Shown: positions 1 to 6,310, numbered from the stretch's first letter. The stretch: 7,166 nt of DNA from Candidatus Woesearchaeota archaeon (GCA_016215305.1 JACRKI010000185.1:1-7166), one strand, 5' to 3'. Numbers and translations: made by a program. Notes: generated by a model from the letters alone, not told the origin.

Positions 1-2399
1 ACGCATTTGTCCGCTGGCAATTCCGCAAACTCAAACAAAAAAATTATGTCGTCAAAGGAAAATTTCCTGTTGTCTGGTGCCCAAAGGAAAACATGGCAGT
101 GAGCGACCACAGCAGAAGCAAAGGAGAAGGAGAAACCACGCAGGAATTTGTGCTCGTGAAACATAAACTTTCTGGAACTGATGATATTATTGTTACTGCA
201 ACACTCCGCATTGAAACGATTCTTGGCGTCACAAACATCTGGATTCATCCTGACGTGGAATATGTCCGCGCAAAAGTGAACACCCAAACCTGGATTATCA
301 GCAAAGAAGCTGCTGCAAAACTCGCAAGCCAGGAACGACACGTTGAGTTGCTTGGAACTATTCTCGGAAAAGATCTTATTGGAAAAACTGTTGAGGAATT
401 TAACGGCAAAAAAGTTTTGATTCTTCCTGGATTATTTTGCGCTCCTGACAAAGGAACTGGCATCGTGCATAGTGTTCCTTCTGACAGCCCGGATGACTGG
501 ATTGCTCTGCAAGATTTACAGCGTGATCACAAATTCTGCGACAAATATGGCCTTGATTATCGCACTGTGGAAGAACTTCGCGCAATTCCTGTGCTTGACA
601 CTCCTGGATATGGCGAAATGCCTGCAATGAAACTCTGCGAGGAATTTGGCATTGGACATCAGACAGATGAAAAAAAATTACTTGAAGCGCGAAAAGCGTT
701 ATACAGAAAGAGCTTTTACGAAAGCACCATGAACAGCTTGCATACAAATTTTTTTGGGAAAAATCTTGAAGGCATGCGCGTCATAGAAGCAAAAGATATT
801 ATTAAAAAAGAAATGCTCCAGCACGGATTCGAACTTTTTTATGAATTGACTGGTCCTGTTGTCTGCCGATGCCTTGCTGTCTGTGTTCCAAAAATTGTCA
901 GCGATCAATGGTTTATCGCGTATGGCGATGAACAATGGAAACTCCAAGCGCATCACTGCCTGAATCGCATGAAATTATATCCTGATACTGTCCGACAGCA
1001 ATTTGAATATGTCATTGACTGGCTCCATAACTGGGCATGCACCCGCAAAGAAGGATTGGGAACCGCACTTCCCTGGGATGAACAATGGCTTATTGAAAGC
1101 TTGAGCGATAGCACGATTTACATGTCATACTATACTATTGCACACATTATTTCTTCTCTTGATTCTGAAAAAATTGACGATACATTATTTGATTACATTT
1201 TCCTTAACAAAGGAAACGCAAAAGAACTTGCAACGCGCTGCTCGACAACTGAAGGAACAATCAATCAGATGAAACAAGAATTTGAATATTGGTATCCGCT
1301 TGACTTCAGAAATTCAGGCAAAGATCTTGTGCAAAATCATCTGACTTTTTTCCTGTTTACCCACACCGCAATCTTCCCTGAATCCAAATGGCCAACAGGC
1401 ATTGGTGTCAATGGCTGGGTGACTGTTGATGGAGAAAAGATGAGCAAATCTCTTGGGAATATGATTCCGCTTCGCGACATGTCTGCAAAATTCAGCGTCG
1501 ACGCTGCCAGATTCACTATTTTATCCGGCGGGGAAGGACTTGATGATCCCAACTGGGACAGCACCTTTGCAAGCGCGGTCAAACAAAAATTTGAAGCGCT
1601 TCTTGACTTCTCAAAAGAATGGCATGGGAAAGGAAGAGACAATCATACTGCTGTTGACGCGTGGATGGAAAGCCAACTTTACTCGATTGTTCAGCGAACT
1701 ACTGCTGCAATGGAGGAAACATTGTTTCGCACCGCGACGCAACTTTTATTCTTTGAATTGCAGAATTCTCTCAAATGGTATTTGAAACGATGCCATAACG
1801 AACCAAACAAAAAGTTGATGCAGCACCTCCTTGAAACGCAAGCAATTTTATTATCTCCCTTTGCGCCTCATTTTGCTGAAGAACTCTGGGAAATGCTTGG
1901 CAAAAAAGGATTTGTTTGTGAACAGCAATGGCCTGCTGTTGAAAAAACAAAAATCAAAGAAGAGCTTGATATTGGCGAGGATATTGTTCGCAATGTGCTC
2001 TCTGACATTGCAAGTGTCTTGAAGCTTATTAAAAAAGAAAAGCCTTCCAAGATTACCCTTTTTGTCGCACTCCCCTGGAAATATGCCCTTTTTGGAAGAA
2101 TTCAGGAATTTATGCAAGAGACAAAAAATCCGCAAGTCATTGTCAAAGCAGTGATGGAAGATCCACTCCTGAAACAACACGGCAAAGATATTATGAAATT
2201 TTTGCCGCGCCTCCTCTCTTCTGGCAAAGTTCCTCCGATACTCTCAGACGATGAGGAAGAACTCAAAGTGCTGCATCACGCAAAAAAATTCTTTGAAGAG
2301 GAGTATTCCTGTAGTGTTGAGATTTTGAAAGCAGCGAACTCCGGTAATCCTAAAGCTGGACAGGCATTGCCTGGAAAACCGGCGATTGTGGTTGAATAG
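1..2399 (+). CDS. leuS: Leucyl-tRNA synthetase, archaeal/eukaryotic type (5' end cut off)
   Basis: Class I synthetase that charges tRNA-Leu with leucine and hydrolyses mischarged products. The frame is open from base 3, so the gene enters from the left; 798 residues are visible (residue 1 = codon at base 3). Archaeal LeuRS is usually about 940-970 residues, so roughly 150 N-terminal residues with the HIGH motif lie outside. The fragment opens in the WQFRKL region just before the VVWCP segment (W25, C26). The CP1 editing domain follows: the threonine-rich motif ATLRIET (about residues 66-72) and GTGIVHSVPSDSPDDW, whose last Asp (residue 165) aligns with the universal editing aspartate. A long block resembling human cytosolic LeuRS (LPWDEQWLIESLSDSTIYM) leads to the KMSKS loop at residues 479-483. 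The helical anticodon-binding domain and a C-terminal extension ending PGKPAIVVE complete the protein. The ATG at base 93 lies inside the domain and is not the true start. The editing motif has Ile70 where Pro is usual. Confidence 0.96.
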   Translation, partial: AFVRWQFRKLKQKNYVVKGKFPVVWCPKENMAVSDHSRSKGEGETTQEFVLVKHKLSGTDDIIVTATLRIETILGVTNIWIHPDVEYVRAKVNTQTWIISKEAAAKLASQERHVELLGTILGKDLIGKTVEEFNGKKVLILPGLFCAPDKGTGIVHSVPSDSPDDWIALQDLQRDHKFCDKYGLDYRTVEELRAIPVLDTPGYGEMPAMKLCEEFGIGHQTDEKKLLEARKALYRKSFYESTMNSLHTNFFGKNLEGMRVIEAKDIIKKEMLQHGFELFYELTGPVVCRCLAVCVPKIVSDQWFIAYGDEQWKLQAHHCLNRMKLYPDTVRQQFEYVIDWLHNWACTRKEGLGTALPWDEQWLIESLSDSTIYMSYYTIAHIISSLDSEKIDDTLFDYIFLNKGNAKELATRCSTTEGTINQMKQEFEYWYPLDFRNSGKDLVQNHLTFFLFTHTAIFPESKWPTGIGVNGWVTVDGEKMSKSLGNMIPLRDMSAKFSVDAARFTILSGGEGLDDPNWDSTFASAVKQKFEALLDFSKEWHGKGRDNHTAVDAWMESQLYSIVQRTTAAMEETLFRTATQLLFFELQNSLKWYLKRCHNEPNKKLMQHLLETQAILLSPFAPHFAEELWEMLGKKGFVCEQQWPAVEKTKIKEELDIGEDIVRNVLSDIASVLKLIKKEKPSKITLFVALPWKYALFGRIQEFMQETKNPQVIVKAVMEDPLLKQHGKDIMKFLPRLLSSGKVPPILSDDEEELKVLHHAKKFFEEEYSCSVEILKAANSGNPKAGQALPGKPAIVVE

Positions 2400-2430
2400 A
2401 TTTAATTTGTTGAGAAAAATTGGGATATCT

Positions 2431-2467
2431 TGAATTGCGTTGATCAATTGAAAATAGACGCAATTCA
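2431..2467. terminator. Hairpin 1 downstream of leuS
   Basis: Perfect 10-bp inverted repeat: TGAATTGCGT at 2431-2440 pairs with ACGCAATTCA at 2458-2467 across a 17-nt loop. It starts 32 bases after the leuS stop, in the spacer between convergent genes. No T-run follows directly, so a role in termination or 3'-end stability is inferred from position. It could act on transcripts from either side. Confidence 0.45.
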
Positions 2468-2472
2468 TGATC

Positions 2473-2515
2473 TTGAGAATTGCGCCAAATGTAAAAGAAA
2501 TTGCGCAATTCTCAA
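2473..2515. terminator. Hairpin 2 downstream of leuS
   Basis: Perfect 13-bp inverted repeat: TTGAGAATTGCGC at 2473-2485 pairs with GCGCAATTCTCAA at 2503-2515 across a 17-nt loop. Its right arm overlaps a 12-bp palindrome, AATTGCGCAATT (2499-2510). The core GAATTGCG is shared with hairpin 1, so arms of the two hairpins could also pair with each other. AT-rich sequence follows. Likely a 3'-end structure serving the convergent pair; function inferred. Confidence 0.5.
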
Positions 2516-2533
2516 TAATTATTACCAAATTTT

Positions 2534-2553
2534 AAAATAATAATAATAAATAT
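2534..2553 (-). terminator. T-rich tract, possible RIO1 terminator
   Basis: Read on the minus strand this is a run of T with interspersed A, about 100 bases past the RIO1 stop. Archaeal termination often needs only such a T-rich tract. The distance from the stop makes this uncertain. Confidence 0.35.
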
Positions 2554-2653
2554 TGGACAATGCTATGAGCGAAATCGGTTCGTGTTCAAGCAAAATCTGT
2601 GCGTGTGTTGCGTTGCTTGGCGAATCATTGAGCTTTTGGTGTGAAAGTGAGTG
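2554..2653. other. Non-coding spacer downstream of RIO1
   Basis: No convincing gene here. Plus-strand frames run on into the antisense of RIO1, and the minus strand offers only a 22-codon frame. Base composition is visibly richer in G and C than the AT-rich stretch to its left. A 7-bp inverted repeat, CAAGCAA (2587-2593) with TTGCTTG (2613-2619), is present. TTGCGTTGCT at 2608-2617 is the reverse complement of AGCAACGCAA at 6396-6405 in a distant spacer. Probably the 3' untranslated region of RIO1. Confidence 0.4.
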
Positions 2654-3397
2654 TCATTTCTTTCCCACAATCTTTTTCTTCAATTCTTCCGCAGTTATTT
2701 CCACGCCATGCTTTTTGAAATACGACACCATATTTCTCATATCCCTGTCAAGCAATTCATCTGCATTCACCGCATCAATCGGTGACGCCTGCGACATATC
2801 AATAATCACCGGCGTTTCTTTGAAATTCAGAATATTATACTCACTCAAATCCCCATGCACTAATTTTGCCTTTTGATACAAGAGCCGCACATTTTCAACG
2901 AGCTTTTCAAAAAACTCTTTTGGCTTTTTTGGAGGAGCCTGCTTCAAACGCTGGGCAGGATTGCCTGTTTTTTCATCGCCAATCAACTGCATGACAATAA
3001 GATGATGAAGAATATTAATGACAAGCGGAACCTTGACTCCTGCTTCCCGCGCTTTCATCAGATTTCTATATTCGCGCTGGACCCATGAGAATATAACCTG
3101 CCTGCGCTGTTTCTTGATTGTAAAATATCTCGGATCATGCTTGATATAATCATACATCTTATTGAAGTTGCACGCCTCAAGGCGATAAATTTTCACAATA
3201 CGATATGTTGGTTCATGATTTTTTGCGTCTTCCTCTATTTTTCGCGCAGAGAAAATGTTTGCTTCCTTGCCTATCGAGATTGGACTCACTAACTCATCAA
3301 TATGTTTTTGCTTGGTGAGTTTGATAATATCATTTCTCGTAAACTCATCAAAGACATTGCCATATACTTTCCAGCGTTCGTGGGTAATTCTTGCCAT
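2654..3397 (-). CDS. rio1: RIO1-type serine/threonine protein kinase
   Basis: Atypical protein kinase/ATPase of the RIO family, needed in Archaea and eukaryotes for late maturation of the small ribosomal subunit in the cytoplasm. The 247 residues match the usual archaeal RIO1 size. Visible motifs in order: an N-terminal helical segment; the glycine-poor nucleotide loop SIGKEANIFSA (41-51); the ATP-binding lysine in RIVKIYR (Lys69) followed by NFNKMYDYIKHDPRYF, typical of RIO1; a Glu in WVQREYRNL (Glu109) at the helix-C position; hinge MQLIGDE (136-142); the catalytic loop HGDLSEYNIL (181-190, Asp183, Asn188); and the metal-binding Asp200 in IIDMSQA. All key residues are present, so it should be active. 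The HGDLSEYN and IDMSQA forms favour RIO1 over RIO2. It is transcribed alone, divergently from the repeat protein through a shared TATA element and convergently to leuS. Archaeal rio1 often sits beside translation-factor genes, but none is seen here. Confidence 0.95.
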   Translation of the reverse strand: MARITHERWKVYGNVFDEFTRNDIIKLTKQKHIDELVSPISIGKEANIFSARKIEEDAKNHEPTYRIVKIYRLEACNFNKMYDYIKHDPRYFTIKKQRRQVIFSWVQREYRNLMKAREAGVKVPLVINILHHLIVMQLIGDEKTGNPAQRLKQAPPKKPKEFFEKLVENVRLLYQKAKLVHGDLSEYNILNFKETPVIIDMSQASPIDAVNADELLDRDMRNMVSYFKKHGVEITAEELKKKIVGKK

Positions 3398-3438
3398 TTT
3401 TTTTATTATTTTTTGTTTTTTGATGTCATTTTCAAAAA

Positions 3439-3450
3439 GTATATATATAC
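3439..3450. promoter_or_regulatory. Palindromic TATA element shared by two divergent genes
   Basis: GTATATATATAC is a perfect 12-bp palindrome, flanked by AAAAA on the left and CTTTTT on the right. In both directions a purine-rich stretch suited to a BRE therefore precedes the TATA. It lies 42 bases before the RIO1 start on one side and 45 before the repeat-protein start on the other. With archaeal TATA-to-start spacing of about 25 bases, both genes would have short leaders. Its use in both directions is inferred. Confidence 0.6.
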
Positions 3451-3483
3451 CTTTTTCCCTAGTGAGCAGTACATTTTTTAAAA

Positions 3484-3489
3484 GAGGTG
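3484..3489 (+). promoter_or_regulatory. Ribosome binding site of the repeat-protein gene
   Basis: GAGGTG lies 5 bases before the ATG at 3495 and matches the archaeal/bacterial GGAGGTGAT consensus. It fixes the start at 3495. The frame is also open further upstream, but an earlier start would run through the divergent promoter and antisense to RIO1. Confidence 0.75.
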
Positions 3490-3494
3490 TTTTT

Positions 3495-4535
3495 ATGACA
3501 AAGTATCATCCTTTATATGCGTATGCTATTGTGAGTGTTATTCTTATTCTTGGCATCCAAATGGTGCTCTCTGACGGAGTAAGTTTGACTGGATTTGCTG
3601 TCAGTGATCAAGCTATGTCGCCTGGACAACCAACTGGTCAAGGCGGACAGCAAGGACAACAATCGGGAAGTCAAATGATGCAGGGTCCTTCATCAGGTAG
3701 ACAAGGACAACAATCAGGAAGTCAAATGATGCAGGGTCCACAATCAAGTAGACAAGGACAACAATCAGGAAGTCAAATGATGCAAGGTCAGCAATCAAGC
3801 GGACAAGGACAACAATCGGGAAGTCAAATGATGCAAGGTCCACAATCAAGCGGACAAGGACAACAATCGGGAAGTCAGATGATGCAAGGTCCACAATCAA
3901 GCGGACAAGGACAATCAGGAAGTCAAATGATGCAGGGTCAACAAAGCGGACAAGAAGGACAGTTTGGTTCTGGAACAGAACAATCTATTTCTGGAGAATC
4001 ACAAAATCCAGAACAATCTTTTACTGGACAAGCATACAGTTCAGAACAATCTGACACCACTGGAGAAGAAAGCGGACAGAGCAGCCAACAATGCCCTCCA
4101 CCACCACAGCCAGACCAAAACTGCTTACAATCTATTGGCACACAGAGGAAAACGTGCACTGAACCTGCTGTTCAAAACTGCCTTGACAATGATCCAACAG
4201 TCACTTGCATTGAAGCTGCTGTCAAAGCATGCGATACAAGCATGGAAACTGCACGAAAAGCATGCATGCCTCAACAGTCAAATAGTCAAGACAATGGTGA
4301 AACACAACAGCAAAGTCAGAGTGATCAAGGACAGGGTAATCAAATGATGGGACAACAAGGAAAGTCTGGCTCTGATTCCACAGGAAATCAACAAAATAAT
4401 CAAAATCAAGGATACTTTTCCCAAATTGCCCGTTGGTTTGGCTTTGGACCACAGCAATCTGCTTCCGGAGGATCACAAAATCCAGAACAATCTGGTCCTA
4501 CTGGAAATCAACAGACGCAGGGAGCTCCACAATAG
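3495..4535 (+). CDS. Secreted or membrane-anchored Q/G/S-rich repeat protein with a seven-cysteine segment
   Basis: A 346-residue protein I cannot assign to a named family. It begins with a short charged end and a hydrophobic segment (YAYAIVSVILILGIQMVL, about residues 8-25) that should act as a signal or membrane anchor, followed by SLTGFAVSD. Residues 54-153 hold six tandem copies of a 17-residue unit, GQQSGSQMMQGPQSSGQ. After a spacer rich in Q, S, E and G comes a segment with seven cysteines (200, 210, 221, 229, 238, 246, 257) spaced 7-10 residues apart. It looks helical (CIEAAVKACDTSMETARKAC) and could form disulfides or bind metal. A second low-complexity stretch follows, interrupted by GYFSQIARWFGFG, a short aromatic, possibly membrane-active patch. 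SQNPEQS occurs on both sides of the cysteine segment. A surface, adhesion or matrix role is plausible, but no function can be read from the sequence. It is monocistronic, with its own promoter and hairpin terminator. Confidence 0.88.
   Translation: MTKYHPLYAYAIVSVILILGIQMVLSDGVSLTGFAVSDQAMSPGQPTGQGGQQGQQSGSQMMQGPSSGRQGQQSGSQMMQGPQSSRQGQQSGSQMMQGQQSSGQGQQSGSQMMQGPQSSGQGQQSGSQMMQGPQSSGQGQSGSQMMQGQQSGQEGQFGSGTEQSISGESQNPEQSFTGQAYSSEQSDTTGEESGQSSQQCPPPPQPDQNCLQSIGTQRKTCTEPAVQNCLDNDPTVTCIEAAVKACDTSMETARKACMPQQSNSQDNGETQQQSQSDQGQGNQMMGQQGKSGSDSTGNQQNNQNQGYFSQIARWFGFGPQQSASGGSQNPEQSGPTGNQQTQGAPQ
3654..3953 (+). repeat. Six tandem 51-bp coding repeats
   Basis: Contiguous in-frame units start at 3654, 3705, 3756, 3807, 3858 and 3909. 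The last is shorter: it lacks one CAA codon and diverges at its end. Each encodes GQQSGSQMMQG plus a variable PSSGRQ/PQSSRQ/QQSSGQ/PQSSGQ tail. Units 4 and 5 differ at a single base (CAA to CAG), which suggests recent duplication by recombination or slippage. There are no spacers, so this is not CRISPR. Confidence 0.95.
3998..4019 (+). repeat. 22-bp direct repeat, copy 1
   Basis: Identical over 22 bases to 4472-4493. It encodes SQNPEQS just before the cysteine segment, while the second copy lies just after it. The pair may mark an internal duplication flanking the cysteine domain. Confidence 0.8.
4472..4493 (+). repeat. 22-bp direct repeat, copy 2
   Basis: Exact match to 3998-4019. It is preceded by SGG instead of SGE and followed by GPTGNQ instead of FTGQ, so the surrounding similarity extends about 15 residues with changes. 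Confidence 0.8.
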
Positions 4536-4552
4536 AATCTGCGTTATTAAGA

Positions 4553-4593
4553 GCCAAGAGACAAACACATATCTTGGCATTTTTATTATTTTT
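4553..4593 (+). terminator. Hairpin plus T-tract after the repeat-protein gene
   Basis: GCCAAGA (4553-4559) pairs perfectly with TCTTGGC (4572-4578) across a 12-nt loop. It is followed at once by a T-rich run to 4593. The hairpin begins 17 bases after the stop codon. This is a good intrinsic-type terminator that isolates the gene from what follows. Confidence 0.7.
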
Positions 4594-4620
4594 TAGTAGT
4601 TAAATTAATTCTCCACAACA

Positions 4621-4628
4621 TTTATAAA
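4621..4628 (+). promoter_or_regulatory. Strong TATA box ahead of the GC-rich island
   Basis: TTTATAAA is close to the archaeal TATA consensus. It sits in AT-rich DNA after the upstream terminator. Transcription would be expected to start about 25 bases on, near 4646-4652, exactly where base composition jumps. No good ORF starts nearby, so it probably drives an RNA or a long DnaG leader. Confidence 0.6.
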
Positions 4629-4647
4629 TGAAAAGGGCTTCTCTTTC

Positions 4648-4808
4648 TTTTATGGACGCAAATGGGTCCTTCTGGAGCGCATCTTGTTGATGCTGCAATG
4701 AAACGAAGACACTCTTGCATTCACCAGCCCGACACGAGAGTAACGCAATGAAGCTGTCGCGAAACGCAAGCAATGCAATTGCGCGTTAGTGTTTCGGGCG
4801 ACACTTTT
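4648..4808 (+). ncRNA. Candidate structured RNA or regulatory leader upstream of dnaG
   Basis: About 51% G+C by my count over 4652-4803, against roughly 20% just downstream. In an AT-rich archaeon this is typical of structured RNA. Local hairpins are GGAC/GTCC (4654-4657 with 4666-4669), GCATC/GATGC (4679-4683 with 4689-4693) and GCAAT/ATTGC (4770-4774 with 4778-4782). Two larger folds compete. Fold A pairs 4727-4735 with 4789-4799 and 4741-4746 with 4783-4788. Fold B pairs 4755-4765 with 4791-4803, with a two-G bulge, and is followed by TTTT at 4805-4808. A strong TATA box stands about 25 bases upstream. It does not match the 5S, SRP, RNase P or C/D-box signatures I know. It may be a stand-alone small RNA ending at fold B, or part of the dnaG leader. 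Boundaries are approximate. Confidence 0.5.
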
Positions 4809-4988
4809 CATATTCATAAAAAAATAAAAAAAAGATATAGAATAAGTATTGCATTATCACAATCATCAGCCTTTAGGTTTGTTTGCTGTGCAAGCGCAGA
4901 CAAGAGACATAAAGACCGACATGGAGATAGCACACAGATTAGCAATCTCCTCGATCGTTTTCGCAGAAACTTATTCTATATTTATTAA
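4809..4988 (+). other. Leader region before dnaG, no gene seen
   Basis: Opens with a very A-rich tract (4817-4835, interrupted by single T), then mixed sequence. An imperfect hairpin pairs GGAGAT (4923-4928) with ATCTCC (4945-4950), plus two inner pairs. Possible TATA-like sequences for dnaG occur at 4835-4841 and 4974-4985. The second would imply a nearly leaderless transcript, at odds with the ribosome binding site, so the dnaG start of transcription is unresolved. A 71-codon frame (4773-4988) crosses this region but has no coding character. Confidence 0.4.
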
Positions 4989-4990
4989 AT

Positions 4991-5000
4991 GGAGTTGATT
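4991..5000 (+). promoter_or_regulatory. Ribosome binding site deciding the dnaG start
   Basis: GGAGTTGATT matches 8 of 10 bases of GGAGGTGATC, and its GGAG ends 9 bases before the ATG at 5004. It overlaps the earlier in-frame ATG at 4989, which therefore cannot use it. The start at 5004 also gives MGKISP, a usual length for archaeal DnaG N-termini. Confidence 0.7.
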
Positions 5001-5003
5001 ACC

Positions 5004-6296
5004 ATGGGAAAAATTAGCCCAGTATCTGCAAAATATATTATTCACGCAACCATCGCAATTGAAGGCATGGTTGACAAGCCAGACGTGATCGGCGCAATTT
5101 TTGGTCAAACAGAAGGGCTCTTAGGAGCTGAACTTGAGCTTCGAGAACTTCAACGATCAGGAAGAATCGGCCGCATTGAAGTCAACACAGAAACACGCGG
5201 CGGCAAATCACAAGGAAGCATTATTATTCCTTCCAGCCTTGACAAAGCAGAAACCGCAATTGTCGGCGCTTCTTTGGAAATTATCCAGCGAATCGGTCCA
5301 TGCAACGCAAAGATTATCATTACAAAAATTGAAGACGTTCGTATTTCTAAGCGATTACAAGTTATTGAACGAGCGAAAGAACTCCTTCGAAACCTTGTCG
5401 ATACCTCACTGCCAGATTCACAAGAACTTGCAGATGAAGTCGCACACTCTGTTCGTGTCATGGAAATTCAGGAATTTGGTCCAGAAAAACTTCCGTGCGG
5501 TCCTGCAATGGAAGAGTCTGATGAAATCATTGTTGTTGAAGGACGAGCAGATGTGGTGAACCTCCTGAAATATGGCATTAAGAACGCTGTCGCATTGAAC
5601 GGGACATCTGTTCCTCCAACCATGATCGACCTCTGCAGACGAAAAACGGTCATCGTATTTGTTGACGGCGATAGAGGAGGGGATTTGATTATCAGAGAAC
5701 TCACTACTGTCACTGATGTTGATTTTGTCACCAAAGCACCTGACGGCAAAGAAGTGGAAGAACTGACACAAAAAGAAATTCTCAAAGCACTTCGCGCAAA
5801 AGTCAGCCCTGAACAAGTCAAAGTTGAAGGCGGACAAAATGGATCAGACGATGGAAGATACCAACGACGACCTCTGCAGAATTCCATGAATAATAGAAGA
5901 GAAATCCGCCCTATGCGACCTGCTTCTGTTCCTGCACGAGTTGCTCCAGTTGGACCACCAATGATGCAGAAACGAGCACCTGTCGCAGCACCACGAGCAC
6001 CAACAGGAGGAGAAGAGAAAAAAGCATTCGGAAAAATGCTTGAGGATCTTATCGGCACTCGCGGCGCATACATTCTTGATCCAAAAATGAACATTCTTGG
6101 AAAAGTTCCTTCAAGTGAACTCGTCGCAACACTCAAGAGTTTGAACAGCGGCGTGTATGCAGTTGTCTTTGACGGCATGATCGAAGAAGACCTTGCAGAA
6201 ATTGCAGAAACAAATGGCGTCAAACATCTTGTTGCAATGGGTTCCAAAGTCAAAGGAACTGCAAACGTGCAGATCATTACTGCGGATGATCTTTAG
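5004..6296 (+). CDS. dnaG: Archaeal DnaG (Toprim-domain, exosome-associated primase-like protein)
   Basis: A 430-residue archaeal DnaG. In the family the protein is a stable partner of the archaeal RNA exosome, aiding poly(A)-rich substrate binding, and primase activity has been reported. The N-terminal domain carries the hallmark KPDVIGAIFGQTEGLLG (25-41). The Toprim domain follows, with the catalytic Glu in VVEGRADV (Glu179) and the metal-binding pair in VFVDGDRGG (Asp221, Asp223), so the active-site acidic residues are intact. Residues about 275-337 form a low-complexity linker rich in Arg, Pro, Met and Ala. The C-terminal domain (338-430) ends in VQIITADDL and is recognisable as the family's conserved tail. 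It lacks the bacterial zinc-finger and helicase-binding domains, as expected. The start at 5004 is preferred over 4989 because of the ribosome binding site. It is preceded by a long GC-rich leader or small RNA and followed by a strong T-rich terminator, so it is probably transcribed alone. Confidence 0.96.
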   Translation: MGKISPVSAKYIIHATIAIEGMVDKPDVIGAIFGQTEGLLGAELELRELQRSGRIGRIEVNTETRGGKSQGSIIIPSSLDKAETAIVGASLEIIQRIGPCNAKIIITKIEDVRISKRLQVIERAKELLRNLVDTSLPDSQELADEVAHSVRVMEIQEFGPEKLPCGPAMEESDEIIVVEGRADVVNLLKYGIKNAVALNGTSVPPTMIDLCRRKTVIVFVDGDRGGDLIIRELTTVTDVDFVTKAPDGKEVEELTQKEILKALRAKVSPEQVKVEGGQNGSDDGRYQRRPLQNSMNNRREIRPMRPASVPARVAPVGPPMMQKRAPVAAPRAPTGGEEKKAFGKMLEDLIGTRGAYILDPKMNILGKVPSSELVATLKSLNSGVYAVVFDGMIEEDLAEIAETNGVKHLVAMGSKVKGTANVQIITADDL

Positions 6297-6310
6297 AGAG
6301 CTTTGAATAA

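Noticed and set aside
2553..2876. 107-codon plus-strand frame overlapping the RIO1 3' end
   Set aside because: Most of it is antisense to conserved RIO1 motifs, and the cysteine/phenylalanine-rich translation is typical of a shadow frame.
3255..3494. N-terminal extension of the repeat protein upstream of 3495
   Set aside because: It would run antisense through the start of RIO1 and across the TATA element; the ribosome binding site at 3484-3489 marks the real start.
3654..3953. Possible CRISPR array from regular 51-bp repeats
   Set aside because: Units are contiguous with no unique spacers, stay in frame and encode a repeated peptide.
4652..4690. 12-codon frame (MDANGSFWSASC) at the predicted transcript start of the GC-rich island
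   Set aside because: Very short, with no ribosome binding site and no support beyond position. A leader peptide cannot be excluded but is not supported.
4720..4765. Resemblance of CCCGACACGAGAGTAA to the loop region of 5S rRNA
   Set aside because: The required long pairing between the 5' and 3' ends at about 120 nt spacing is absent, and the similarity needs several gaps.
4798..4808. ACA near the end of the GC-rich island as an H/ACA box
   Set aside because: The hairpin beside it lacks a symmetric internal pocket and a clear kink-turn, so guide-RNA identity is not supported.
4773..4988. 71-codon plus-strand frame ending just before the upstream dnaG ATG
   Set aside because: It starts inside the structured island and crosses an A-rich tract. 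It has no ribosome binding site and no protein-like composition.
4989..5003. Earlier dnaG start at 4989
   Set aside because: It overlaps the GGAGTTGATT ribosome binding site and has none of its own; the start at 5004 fits both the site and the family's usual N-terminus.
5468..6277. 269-codon minus-strand frame across dnaG
   Set aside because: It lies wholly antisense to well-conserved dnaG codons, and its Ser/Thr/Pro-rich translation is a shadow of them.
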